Below, one piece after another: positions 7,928 to 14,927 of a stretch of 34,105 nt of DNA. Positions within the stretch are counted from its first letter, which is position 1; every line of letters begins with the position of its first letter. The stretch covers positions 1-34,105 of the forward strand of contig DXBP01000058.1 of NCBI GenBank assembly GCA_019116445.1, in the 5' to 3' direction. The translations under genes and the position numbers were made by a program. The notes under the pieces are model-generated. The model was not told where the DNA came from and made no database searches. It worked only from the letters and a program-made list of their open reading frames with translations. The DNA comes from Candidatus Gemmiger excrementigallinarum. Its GTDB lineage: Bacteria > Bacillota > Clostridia > Oscillospirales > Ruminococcaceae.

Positions 7928-8628
7928 TCGACAAAGAACGCCTGGCGCAAAAATGTTCCACGTGGAACATCGCGCTCTCCCCCGCCCAGCTGGACCTGCT
8001 GGACCGCTACGCGGAAATCCTGGTGGACTACAACCGGAAAGTCAACCTCACGGCCATCACCTCCCCCGAGGGCATCGAGGACCGCCACTTTGCCGACAGT
8101 CTGCTCTTTGCCGCCCAGCCCGAAGTCACCGGCAAGGTGGTGGACGTGGGCACCGGCGCGGGCTTCCCCGGCGTGGTGGCCAAAATCTACAAACCCGACC
8201 TGGAACTCACCCTCATGGAACCCACCGGCAAACGGGTGGATTTTCTCAAATACCTCTGCGGCGAGCTGGGCTTGACCGGCATTGAGTTTGCCAAGGAGCG
8301 GGCCGAGGAAGCCGCCCGCAAAGTCTGGCGGGAACAGTTCGACGTAGCCTGTGCCCGGGCGGTGGCGGCGCTGCCGGCGCTGTGTGAATACTGCCTGCCC
8401 CTGGTAAAACCGGGCGGACGGTTCATCGCCCTGAAAGGCCCCGAAGCCGACGCCGAAGCCAAGGCCGCCGCCCATGCCCTGCAAAAGCTGGGCGGGCAGT
8501 ACGCCGAGACCCGCACCTTTACCCTGCCCGACGGCAGCGCCCGGGGGCTGGTGGTATGCAAAAAAATATCGCAGACTCCGACGATTTATCCCCGGATCGG
8601 CGGAAAAATCGCAAAAAAACCGCTGTAA
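7924..8628 (+). CDS. rsmG: 16S rRNA (guanine527-N7)-methyltransferase RsmG
   Basis: RsmG (GidB) methylates N7 of G527 in 16S rRNA using SAM; loss usually gives low-level streptomycin resistance. The 234-aa protein has the SAM-binding loop [11 protein letters not shown] (residues 73-83), [14 protein letters not shown] and GGRFIALKG, and the usual C-terminal [13 protein letters not shown]. The gene overlaps mnmG by ATGA. A perfect parS site is embedded in its codons 11-16. A Rho-independent terminator follows the gene. Confidence 0.96.
   Translation: MIDKERLAQKCSTWNIALSPAQLDLLDRYAEILVDYNRKVNLTAITSPEGIEDRHFADSLLFAAQPEVTGKVVDVGTGAGFPGVVAKIYKPDLELTLMEPTGKRVDFLKYLCGELGLTGIEFAKERAEEAARKVWREQFDVACARAVAALPALCEYCLPLVKPGGRFIALKGPEADAEAKAAAHALQKLGGQYAETRTFTLPDGSARGLVVCKKISQTPTIYPRIGGKIAKKPL
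7954..7969. promoter_or_regulatory. parS: parS site inside rsmG
   Basis: TGTTCCACGTGGAACA matches the bacterial parS consensus tGTTNCACGTGNAACa at every fixed position. It lies in the N-terminal coding part of rsmG, where it encodes residues CSTWN. ParB (and possibly its paralogue at 8754) should nucleate here. Confidence 0.9.
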
Positions 8629-8683
8629 CAGCGCGAAATCGCCCGGTTTGGGGCGAACGATTTTTGTTCCTGTTTGCGCCGCG

Positions 8684-8727
8684 ATGTGCTATGCTTTTTT
8701 GTAGAAGCATAGCACATTTCTTTTTTT
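8684..8727 (+). terminator. rsmG terminator, possible attenuator for the noc-like gene
   Basis: A 13-bp stem (8684-8696 with 8705-8717) and an 8-nt loop are followed by TTCTTTTTTT. It closes the mnmE-mnmG-rsmG unit 27 nt before the noc-like start. No clear promoter is seen between it and that gene, so partial read-through is likely. Confidence 0.8.
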
Positions 8728-8753
8728 ACATAGACCGCAGGGAGGAAACCATC

Positions 8754-9704
8754 GTGTCCAGAAAAGAACCCCAAAAGCCCGGCCGCGTACTGCTGCTGCC
8801 CATCGACAGCATCGAGCCGTCCCCCTACCAGGCGCGCACCGCCTTCGACGAACCGGAGATCGCCGCCCTGGCCGTGAGCATTTTGCAGAACGGCTTGCTG
8901 CAGCCCATCAGCGTGCGGCGGGTGGGGCTGCGCAAATACCAGCTGGTGGCGGGCGAACGCCGGCTGCGGGCCTGCCGTCTGGCGAAGCTGGAAAAGATCC
9001 CGGCCATCCTGGCTGACTTCGACGACAGCGAATCGGCGGCCCTGGGGCTGCTGGAAAATCTGCAGCGCAGCCAGCTGGACCCCTTCGACACCGCCCGGGG
9101 CATCAAGGAGGTCATCCGGTTATGGGGCTGCACCCAGGCCGAAGCTGCCCGCCGCCTGGGGCTGAGCCAGCCCGCCCTGGCCAACAAGCTGCGGCTGCTG
9201 ACCCTGACCCCCGAGCAGCAGGACCTGTGCACGGCCAATCACCTGAGTGAGCGCCACGCCCGGGCGGTGCTGCGTCTGCCGGAGAACCGGCGCACGGCGG
9301 CGCTGGAAAAAATCGCCCGGGACAATCTCAGCGTGCGCCAGGCCGACAAGCTGGTGGAGAGTATGCTGGCCGCCCCCAAGGGACCCAGTCCCTGCCGCAA
9401 GACCATCCCCATGGTGCGGGATGTGCGGTTTTTTGTGAACACCCTGCAGCACGCCGTGGACCTGATGACCCAGAAAGGCATCGCCGCCACCACCAGCTGC
9501 GACAAGCGGGACGGCTGCCTGGAATACATCGTGCGCATCCCGGTGGGCAGCGATGGCCGGGTGGTGCCCGGAACCCCGGCGCCGCCTTCCCCCGCTGCCG
9601 CCCAGGCGGCTGTGCCCGCTGCCCCGGCTGTGCCGACCGAAGCTGCCCTGCCGGCAGCGGCTCCCGCCGACGGCACCGAAGATTTCGCCGTGCAGCTTTT
9701 ATAA
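8754..9704 (+). CDS. noc: ParB-family nucleoid occlusion-like protein
   Basis: The 316-aa protein has the ParB/Noc core: ParB box I IEPSPYQAR, the CTP-binding motif GERRLRACR (about residue 64), ENLQRSQLDPFDTA and the helix-turn-helix CTQAEAARRLGLSQPALANKLRLL. The C-terminus is a Pro/Ala-rich tail. The GTG at 8754 has a strong GGGAGGA; an earlier in-frame ATG at 8556 lies in rsmG and crosses the terminator. Position between rsmG and parA equals that of noc in Bacillus. Noc normally inhibits septation over the nucleoid by spreading from NBS sites, but no ATTTCCCGGGAAAT-type site was seen here. It may instead be a second parS-binding ParB. Confidence 0.82.
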   Translation: MSRKEPQKPGRVLLLPIDSIEPSPYQARTAFDEPEIAALAVSILQNGLLQPISVRRVGLRKYQLVAGERRLRACRLAKLEKIPAILADFDDSESAALGLLENLQRSQLDPFDTARGIKEVIRLWGCTQAEAARRLGLSQPALANKLRLLTLTPEQQDLCTANHLSERHARAVLRLPENRRTAALEKIARDNLSVRQADKLVESMLAAPKGPSPCRKTIPMVRDVRFFVNTLQHAVDLMTQKGIAATTSCDKRDGCLEYIVRIPVGSDGRVVPGTPAPPSPAAAQAAVPAAPAVPTEAALPAAAPADGTEDFAVQLL

Positions 9705-9877
9705 CCTGCTTTCTTTACAAAGAAAGTAGGCAAAGAAATTCCAACCATATATCCCGTGGAGTAGGAACTTCCACAAAGCATACCACGCGCCTTTTCCGGT
9801 TTTGCCGCCAATCTTACCTCTTTTTCTGTTTTCCTCTGTTCAGAGTTTCTTCGCTTCCTTCTTTGCAAAGAAGGAAG
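9705..9877. repeat. family A palindrome pair between noc-like gene and parA
   Basis: A near-perfect 26-bp palindrome (9705-9730, centre TTTACAAA) begins on the base after the noc-like stop codon and is followed by GCAAAGAAATTCCAACC. A second, perfect 24-bp palindrome with half-site CTTCCTTCTTTG occupies 9854-9877. The roughly 120 bp between hold no gene and no convincing T-tailed terminator. Confidence 0.65.
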
Positions 9878-9896
9878 AAAAAACCTTCCCCCACCT

Positions 9897-9924
9897 CGCA
9901 AATGTTCCACGTGGAACATTTGCG
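9897..9924. promoter_or_regulatory. parS: parS site within a 28-bp palindrome upstream of parA
   Basis: The parS core TGTTCCACGTGGAACA (9903-9918) sits in a perfect 28-bp palindrome that extends six bases beyond the core on each side. It lies about 50 bp upstream of the parA promoter, so ParB loading here could also repress parAB. This is the second perfect parS in the window. Confidence 0.9.
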
Positions 9925-9968
9925 GGGCACTTTTTATGGCAAAACCCCTTTTTAAACCCTGTAAGCTG

Positions 9969-9977
9969 TGCTATAAT
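9969..9977 (+). promoter_or_regulatory. extended -10 promoter of parAB
   Basis: TGC-TATAAT (9969-9977) is a perfect extended -10 element; only a T-rich weak -35 is present at about 9949. The parA GTG begins 55 nt downstream. Confidence 0.6.
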
Positions 9978-10031
9978 AGTTCGTAGACGCAGTTTTTGCG
10001 CCCAATTTTGCAAAAAACAGGAGGAAACGCC

Positions 10032-10796
10032 GTGGCAAAAGTCATCGCGATCGCAAACCAGAAAGGCGGCGTGGGCAAAACCACCACCGCCGTCAATCTG
10101 AGCGCCTGCGTGGCGGCGCTGGGCAAAAAGGTCCTTGTGGTGGACCTGGACCCCCAGGGCAACACGACGTCGGGGTACGGCGTGCCCAAAAACAAGCAGG
10201 AATGTAACACCTACACCTGCCTGATGGATGACGACGATGTGCGGGATGCCATCATCAAGACCGAGTACAACGCCGACATCATCCCCTCCAACACCCAGCT
10301 GGCGGGGGCGGCGGTGGAGCTGGTCAGCATCCCCCGGCGCGAAATGCGCCTGCGCTCGGTGCTGGCCCCGGTGGTACCGCTCTACGATTACATCTTCATC
10401 GACTGCCCGCCTTCCCTGGACCTGCTCACCATCAACGGCCTGTGCGCCTGCGATACCGTGCTCATCCCCTTGCAGTGCGAGTTCTACTCCCTGGAAGGTC
10501 TTACCGAGCTGATGAACACCCTCAAGACGGTGCGCAAAAAGTACAACCGCTATCTGGACATCGAAGGCGTGCTGTTCACCATGTACTCCGGCCGGCTCAA
10601 CCTCACCATGCAGGTGGTGGCCCAGGTCAAGAAATACTACGGCGACAAGGTGTTCAAGGCGGTGATTCCCCGGTCGGTGCGCCTCAGCGAAGCGCCCAGC
10701 TTCGGTATGCCCATCAACTTCTATGAGCCCAACGGCAAGGGCTGCGAATCCTACATGGAGCTGGCCCGGGAATTCTTGAACAATAACGAGAGATAA
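10032..10796 (+). CDS. parA: chromosome partitioning ATPase ParA/Soj
   Basis: The 254-aa deviant-Walker ATPase binds DNA as an ATP dimer and works with ParB/parS in origin segregation; in Bacillus, Soj also controls Dna[11 protein letters not shown] (residues 10-19) is the deviant Walker A motif, VVDLDPQGN the A' motif and [13 protein letters not shown]alker B. The GTG at 10032 follows AGGAGG and directly precedes [13 protein letters not shown], the family N-terminus. parB starts 13 nt after the stop with its own AAAGGAGG, so the two genes form an operon. Confidence 0.96.
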   Translation: MAKVIAIANQKGGVGKTTTAVNLSACVAALGKKVLVVDLDPQGNTTSGYGVPKNKQECNTYTCLMDDDDVRDAIIKTEYNADIIPSNTQLAGAAVELVSIPRREMRLRSVLAPVVPLYDYIFIDCPPSLDLLTINGLCACDTVLIPLQCEFYSLEGLTELMNTLKTVRKKYNRYLDIEGVLFTMYSGRLNLTMQVVAQVKKYYGDKVFKAVIPRSVRLSEAPSFGMPINFYEPNGKGCESYMELAREFLNNNER

Positions 10797-10809
10797 AGGA
10801 GGTACGCCG

Positions 10810-11694
10810 ATGGCCAAACGCAAACTGGGGGGCCTGGGCAAAGGGCTGGACAGCCTGTTTGCCGACCTGCCCGATACAGGCGCCGACGATGCGGGCGTTT
10901 CCACCCTGCCCCTGCGGGAGATCGAACCCGATCCCGACCAGCCCCGCAAACATTTTGACGACGATGCCCTGGCAGGTCTGGCCGCCAGCATCACCGAAAA
11001 CGGTCTGCTCCAGCCCATCGCCGTGCGGCCCAAACGCATCGGCACCGGGTACCTCATCATTGCGGGCGAACGCCGCTGGCGGGCTGCCCGGCTGGCAGGC
11101 CTGGACGAGGTGCCGGTGCTCATCAAGGACGTCACCGACGAACAGGCCGCGGCCCTGGCCCTGATCGAGAACCTGCAGCGGGAGGACCTGGACCCCATCG
11201 AAGTGGCCGAGGGCTGCCGCCAGCTCATCGAAAAATACGGCCTCACCCAGGAAACCGCTGCCAAGCGGCTGGGCAAAAGCCGCAGCGCCGTGACCAACTC
11301 TTTGCGGCTGCTGGCCCTGCCCGAGGATGTGCGCGCCAAGGTCAGCGCCGGGCAGCTGAGTTTCGGCCATGCCAAGGTGCTGCTGGGCCTGCCCAGCGAG
11401 GACCTTATCCGCACCGCCGCCGAGGAAGTCATCGACAAAGGGCTCAACGTCCGCCAGACCGAAGCCCTGTGCAAGAAACTTTCCAAGCCCCCCAAGCCGC
11501 CCAAACCCCAGCCTGATGCCTTCACCCGCCCCAAGCGCGCCGTGGAGGTGGAAGCCGCGCTGAAAGAGGTCACCGGCAGCGAGGTCCATGTGGACTACAA
11601 GGACGGCAAGGGCAGCCTGAAGATCGACTTCTACAGCGACGAGATGCTGCAAAAGTTCGTCAGCCTGCTGGGCCAGTACGATCCGGAGGCCTGA
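10810..11694 (+). CDS. parB: chromosome partitioning protein ParB/Spo0J
   Basis: The 294-aa CTP-dependent parS-binding clamp has the standard N-terminus KLGGLGKGLDSLF, which in the family contains the ParA-stimulating peptide. PDQPRKHFD is box I, GERRWRAARLAG the CTP-binding box II, and the helix-turn-helix covers LTQETAAKRLGKSRSAVTNSLRLL. A C-terminal dimerisation domain ends in YDPEA. It forms an operon with parA. Two cognate parS sites lie 1-3 kb upstream. It is distinguished from the paralogue at 8754 by the complete N-terminal motif. Confidence 0.96.
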   Translation: MAKRKLGGLGKGLDSLFADLPDTGADDAGVSTLPLREIEPDPDQPRKHFDDDALAGLAASITENGLLQPIAVRPKRIGTGYLIIAGERRWRAARLAGLDEVPVLIKDVTDEQAAALALIENLQREDLDPIEVAEGCRQLIEKYGLTQETAAKRLGKSRSAVTNSLRLLALPEDVRAKVSAGQLSFGHAKVLLGLPSEDLIRTAAEEVIDKGLNVRQTEALCKKLSKPPKPPKPQPDAFTRPKRAVEVEAALKEVTGSEVHVDYKDGKGSLKIDFYSDEMLQKFVSLLGQYDPEA

Positions 11695-11700
11695 TCAAAA

Positions 11701-11829
11701 GGGGCAACAGTCGCCTACGGCGGTGCCTAAGGCTCCTGTTTCCCCTCTTTGGAATCCCCTTCGACAAAATTTTGCCCAAAACCGCGCACTCGTCGCGGGG
11801 CTCCTCGCACACAATTTTGGGCAAAATTT
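11701..11829. other. structured intergenic region between parB and serS
   Basis: The 225-bp gap holds no gene. A stem GGGGCAACAG/CTGTTTCCCC (11701-11710 with 11736-11745) encloses two small GCC/GGC hairpins and is followed by TCTTT, so it probably ends parAB. A 15-bp perfect inverted repeat AAATTTTGCCCAAAA (11767-11781 with 11815-11829) spans a 33-nt loop. No T-box motif was recognised before serS. Confidence 0.5.
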
Positions 11830-11919
11830 CCCTGGATGTATCGGCGCCGTCGGCGCATGTCCGCCGACGCCGATGGTTCTTAAATCTTTTCTGTGAATCT
11901 GTAAATAGGAGTGGAATTT

Positions 11920-13224
11920 ATGTTAGACATCCGCTTTGTCCGTGAAAACCCCGAAGCCGTCAAGGAGAACATCCGCAAAAAGTTCCAGGACGCCAAGCTG
12001 CCCCTGGTGGACGAGGTCATCGCCCTGGACGCCGAGTACCGCGCCGCCATCGGTGAGGCCAGTGACCTGCGGGCCAACCGCAACAAGCTGTCCAAGCAGA
12101 TCGGTATGCTGATGGGCCAGGCCAAGAAGGACCCCAGCAAGGCCGCCGAAGCCGAGGAAGTGAAGAAGCAGGTTACCGCCCAGGCTGACCGTCTGAAGGA
12201 ACTGGAAGCCAAGGAAACCGAACTCCAGGCCAAGATCCAGGAGATCATGTACACCATTCCCCAGATGATCGACCCCAGCGTGCCCATCGGTCCCGACGAC
12301 AGCCACAACGTGGAAGTGCAGCGCTTCGGCGAGCCCGTGGTGCCGGACTACCCCATCCCCTACCATGTGGACATCATGGAGAGCTTTGACGGCATCGACC
12401 TGGATGCCGCCGGCCGCGTGGCAGGCAACGGGTTCTACTACCTCATGGGCGACATCGCCCGCCTGCACGAAGCCGTGCTGGCCTACGCCCGGGACTTCAT
12501 GATCGACAAGGGCTTTACCTATGTGATTCCCCCCTTCATGATGCACGGCGACGTGGTGAAGGGTGTTATGTCCTTCCCCGAGATGGACGCCATGATGTAC
12601 AAGATCGAGGGCGAGGACCTCTACCTCATCGGTACTTCGGAGCATACCATGATCGGCCGCTTCATCGACCAGATGCTGGACGGCGAAAAGCTGCCCATCA
12701 CCCTGACCAGCTATTCCCCCTGCTTCCGCAAGGAGAAGGGTGCCCACGGCATCGAGGAGCGCGGCATCTACCGCATCCACCAGTTCGAGAAGCAGGAGAT
12801 GATCGTGGTCTGCAAGCCCGAGGACAGCATGAACTGGTACGACAAGCTGTGGCATAACTCGGTGGAGCTGTTCCGCAATCTGGAGATTCCTGTCCGTCAG
12901 CTGGAATGCTGCTCCGGCGACCTGGCCGACCTCAAGGTGAAGAGCTGCGACATCGAGGCCTGGAGCCCCCGTCAGCAGAAGTACTTCGAGGTGTGCAGCT
13001 GCTCCAACCTGGGCGATGCCCAGGCCCGCCGCCTGCATATCCGCTACAAGGACGAAAACGGCAAGCCCCAGCTGGCCCATACCCTCAACAACACCTGCGT
13101 GGCCCCGCCGCGTATGCTGATCGCCTTCCTGGAGAACCATCTCCAGGCCGACGGCACCGTCACCATCCCCGAGGTACTGCGCCCCTACATGGGCGGCAAG
13201 GAAGTCCTGGTGCCCAAGAAATAA
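11920..13224 (+). CDS. serS: serine-tRNA ligase
   Basis: This 434-aa class II synthetase charges tRNA-Ser. The N-terminal coiled-coil tRNA-binding arm is at about residues 30-105. Motif 2 is FRKEKGAHGIEERGIYRIHQFEKQEM-like (about residues 268-293), and motif 3 is TLNNTCVAPPRMLIAFLENH, the variant seen in Clostridia rather than the TLNGS form. The ATG at 11920 is preceded by AGGAGTGG; a GTG nine bases upstream overlaps that site and is less likely. Codon choice is more uniform than in its neighbours, as expected for high expression. A family A palindrome and a strong terminator follow. Confidence 0.96.
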   Translation: MLDIRFVRENPEAVKENIRKKFQDAKLPLVDEVIALDAEYRAAIGEASDLRANRNKLSKQIGMLMGQAKKDPSKAAEAEEVKKQVTAQADRLKELEAKETELQAKIQEIMYTIPQMIDPSVPIGPDDSHNVEVQRFGEPVVPDYPIPYHVDIMESFDGIDLDAAGRVAGNGFYYLMGDIARLHEAVLAYARDFMIDKGFTYVIPPFMMHGDVVKGVMSFPEMDAMMYKIEGEDLYLIGTSEHTMIGRFIDQMLDGEKLPITLTSYSPCFRKEKGAHGIEERGIYRIHQFEKQEMIVVCKPEDSMNWYDKLWHNSVELFRNLEIPVRQLECCSGDLADLKVKSCDIEAWSPRQQKYFEVCSCSNLGDAQARRLHIRYKDENGKPQLAHTLNNTCVAPPRMLIAFLENHLQADGTVTIPEVLRPYMGGKEVLVPKK

Positions 13225-13235
13225 CAGGGTTTGTC

Positions 13236-13261
13236 CCTACTTTCTTTGCAAAGAAAGTAGG
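13236..13261. repeat. family A palindrome after serS
   Basis: A perfect 26-bp palindrome with half-site CCTACTTTCTTTG, identical to the one at the aroD end, lies 11 nt past the serS stop. It is followed by GCAAAGAAATTCCAGAC and then the terminator. Confidence 0.8.
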
Positions 13262-13277
13262 CAAAGAAATTCCAGAC

Positions 13278-13310
13278 AAAAAGGCATGGTCGCAAGACCA
13301 TGCCTTTTTT
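13278..13310. terminator. bidirectional terminator of serS and the lipoprotein gene
   Basis: A 14-bp stem (13278-13291 with 13296-13309) with a GCAA tetraloop has A and T tracts on both sides, so it works for both convergent genes. Confidence 0.9.
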
Positions 13311-13342
13311 GGTTGTTTACAAAGGGTCGTTTGCCCGGCTGC

Positions 13343-14059
13343 TCATTCTTCGGGCAGGAAATCTTCCCAGAAGAAGTCATAGATTTTCCAGCTGTCGGCG
13401 TCCCCCGCCTTGCCCAGCAGGAAATACCGCTCATACCGTCCCTCGTCCAGCTGGGGGCCTTTGGCCTGTTCCGCCTCGGTGTAAGTCCAGGAAATATCCA
13501 CCTCCTGCACCGTCCACTGGGTCAGGCCGCAATCCGCCACCTCCTGGGCGATGACATCCAGATACCGCTGTTCGGCGCTCTGCACGTCCTCAAGGCTCAA
13601 GATGTCCATATCGTGCAGGGTGTAGGACTGGTTGCCCGCGCCCTCCTGCACATTGCGCACGGTATTTTCAACGGTGATACGATAGTTTTCAACATCACCC
13701 ACCAGAGCCAGCGCGCCGTCCAGGTCCCCCGTCAGTTCGTTGCGGTAACTGTCGTAGATCAGCTGGTCGATCTCGTTGTCCAGCTCGCATTCCAGGATCA
13801 GTTCGCGGCCGTCCTCGGTTTCCACCAGGCGGACCATGGTGCCCACCTCGGGAAATTCCTGCACATAGGCCGCGTAGATGTCACCCCCTGCTTCCTCCTG
13901 GGTGGCCTGCTCTGCCGGGGCGGGTTCCGCCTCCGATACTGCGGCAGGTTCCTGGGTGGGGGCCGGCGTGGCGGTGGCCTGGGCGGTTTCCCCGCCTGAC
14001 GAGCAGGCCGTCAGTACCAGCGCCGCGGCGGTCAATGTGGAAATTAAAAGTTTTTTCAT
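13343..14059 (-). CDS. secreted lipoprotein of unknown function
   Basis: The 238-aa protein has a type II signal peptide with lipobox LTAC (Cys19), followed by a low-complexity Ala/Thr/Pro/Glu linker (residues 20-57) and an acidic domain of about 180 residues. I do not recognise a family. The linker suggests a surface-exposed domain held away from the membrane. The start at 14059 has AAAGGAGGT and its own promoter, whereas the longer frame upstream has no signal peptide. The gene is single and convergent to serS. Confidence 0.8.
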   Translation of the reverse strand: MKKLLISTLTAAALVLTACSSGGETAQATATPAPTQEPAAVSEAEPAPAEQATQEEAGGDIYAAYVQEFPEVGTMVRLVETEDGRELILECELDNEIDQLIYDSYRNELTGDLDGALALVGDVENYRITVENTVRNVQEGAGNQSYTLHDMDILSLEDVQSAEQRYLDVIAQEVADCGLTQWTVQEVDISWTYTEAEQAKGPQLDEGRYERYFLLGKAGDADSWKIYDFFWEDFLPEE

Positions 14060-14086
14060 GGGGTAACACCTCCTTTGATTTTTTAC

Positions 14087-14116
14087 AGTATACCATAGCC
14101 GGCCCCGCTGCGGCAA
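14087..14116 (-). promoter_or_regulatory. promoter of the lipoprotein gene
   Basis: On the minus strand TTGCCG (14116-14111), 18 nt and TATACT (14092-14087), the latter preceded by TGG as an extended -10. The transcript starts about 20 nt before the ribosome binding site. Confidence 0.55.
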
Positions 14117-14174
14117 TGCCCGCCATAAAATTTGAATTCCTGCGGTATTTTTGAAAAAAAATTGCAAAAACTAC

Positions 14175-14203
14175 TTGACAGAAAGCCCCACTATCCGTAT
14201 AAT
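14175..14203 (+). promoter_or_regulatory. consensus promoter of the tRNA operon
   Basis: TTGACA (14175-14180), exactly 17 nt and TATAAT (14198-14203): a perfect sigma-A promoter about 32 nt upstream of tRNA-Met. Confidence 0.85.
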
Positions 14204-14234
14204 AATAGAGCGCTTTTTGAAAGGCGAAACATGT

Positions 14235-14311
14235 GGCGGTATAGCTCAGTTGGCTAGAGCATTCGGTTCATACCCGAAGTGTCACCGGTTCAAATCCAGT
14301 TACCGCTACCA
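14235..14311 (+). tRNA. tRNA-Met(CAT), elongator type
   Basis: All four arms fold: acceptor GGCGGTA/TACCGCT (one G-T pair), D-arm GCTC/GAGC, anticodon stem TTCGG/CCGAA with loop TTCATAC, and T-arm ACCGG/CCAGT around TTCAAAT. CCA is encoded (14309-14311). The anticodon stem lacks the three G-C pairs of the initiator, so it is elongator Met or, if C34 is lysidinylated, tRNA-Ile2. Confidence 0.93.
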
Positions 14312-14317
14312 CAGATT

Positions 14318-14395
14318 ACAAGGTTTCGCTAAAATACTTGGGGACCGGTTGCAATAGTGGCCGGTGGGTTGCTTGCTGTCTTAGCGAAATCTTGT
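14318..14395 (+). other. long hairpin between the two tRNAs
   Basis: A 15-bp inverted repeat, ACAAGGTTTCGCTAA (14318-14332) with TTAGCGAAATCTTGT (14381-14395), one G-T pair, encloses an inner ACCGG/CCGGT stem. It fills the inter-tRNA spacer and lacks a T-tract. It may be an RNase III-type processing site. Confidence 0.6.
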
Positions 14396-14404
14396 ATTCT
14401 ATGA

Positions 14405-14479
14405 GGCCCGTTGGTCAAGCGGTTAAGACACGGCCCTTTCACGGCTGTAACATGGGTTCGATTCCCGTACGGGTCACCA
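14405..14479 (+). tRNA. tRNA-Glu(TTC)
   Basis: Acceptor GGCCCGT/ACGGGTC, D-arm GTCA/AGAC, anticodon stem CGGCC/GGCTG with loop CTTTCAC (anticodon TTC) and T-arm ATGGG/CCCGT around TTCGATT. CCA is encoded at 14477-14479. It is co-transcribed with tRNA-Met. Confidence 0.93.
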
Positions 14480-14480
14480 A

Positions 14481-14513
14481 AACATCCTGCTCTCAAGGGA
14501 GCAGGATGTTTTT
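14481..14513 (+). terminator. tRNA operon terminator
   Basis: A 12-bp stem (14481-14492 with 14499-14510), loop TCAAGG and a TTTCTTT tail lie directly after the tRNA-Glu CCA. Confidence 0.88.
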
Positions 14514-14540
14514 CTTTATATCCATGTGGTTTGGGCCGAC

Positions 14541-14891
14541 GTACGGGAATCGAACAGCTCGTGCCCGCCGTCCTGCGTACCGGCGGGCAAAAACGCTCCT
14601 GCGGAGCGTTTTTAGAGCGCGGGAGATTCTCCGTACGGGTCATAAAAATAATCCCCCCAGCTCAGGCTGGGGGGTTATTTTTATGCTTCCGTACGGGGAA
14701 CTGCTGCGCAGGCGACCGCCGCCTGCGGCGGATGCAGGGAGCCGGAGCAGGGCCGCGGGTCGCAGAGGGCAAGCCCCGCCCAAGGGGCGCTGACCGATGC
14801 GGGGTACCCGCGCCCGGTACAGGGCGGCGCACCGCAGTGCGCAACGAACAGTCCAGTGGACTGTTCGTTAGCCCGCGGGAGATTCCCGTAC
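14541..14891. repeat. mosaic of tRNA-Glu 3'-end fragments and hairpins
   Basis: Pieces of the tRNA-Glu T-arm/acceptor recur after the gene: GTTCGATTCCCGTAC inverted at 14541-14555 (15/15), CCGTACGGGTCA at 14631-14642 (12/12) and GATTCCCGTAC at 14881-14891 (11/11). Both later copies are preceded by GCGGGA. Between them are a palindrome AAAAACGCTCC/GGAGCGTTTTT (about 14590-14614), a long terminator-like hairpin with CCCCCCAGC/GCTGGGGGG (14643-14684) and AACGAACAGTCCA/TGGACTGTTCGTT near 14843-14869. No gene was found in 14514-14927. The pattern fits repeated integration and excision at the tRNA 3' end. Confidence 0.6.
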
Positions 14892-14927
14892 CATCAAGGG
14901 AAGTATCTGCCGGCGCTTTTTTACCCT

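Noticed and set aside
9897..9924. Rho-independent terminator of the upstream gene
   Set aside because: The palindrome is a perfect parS with symmetric extension and no loop; the parS reading explains it better.
11695..11919. T-box riboswitch upstream of serS
   Set aside because: No GGGTGGNACCGCG-like T-box or antiterminator element was seen.
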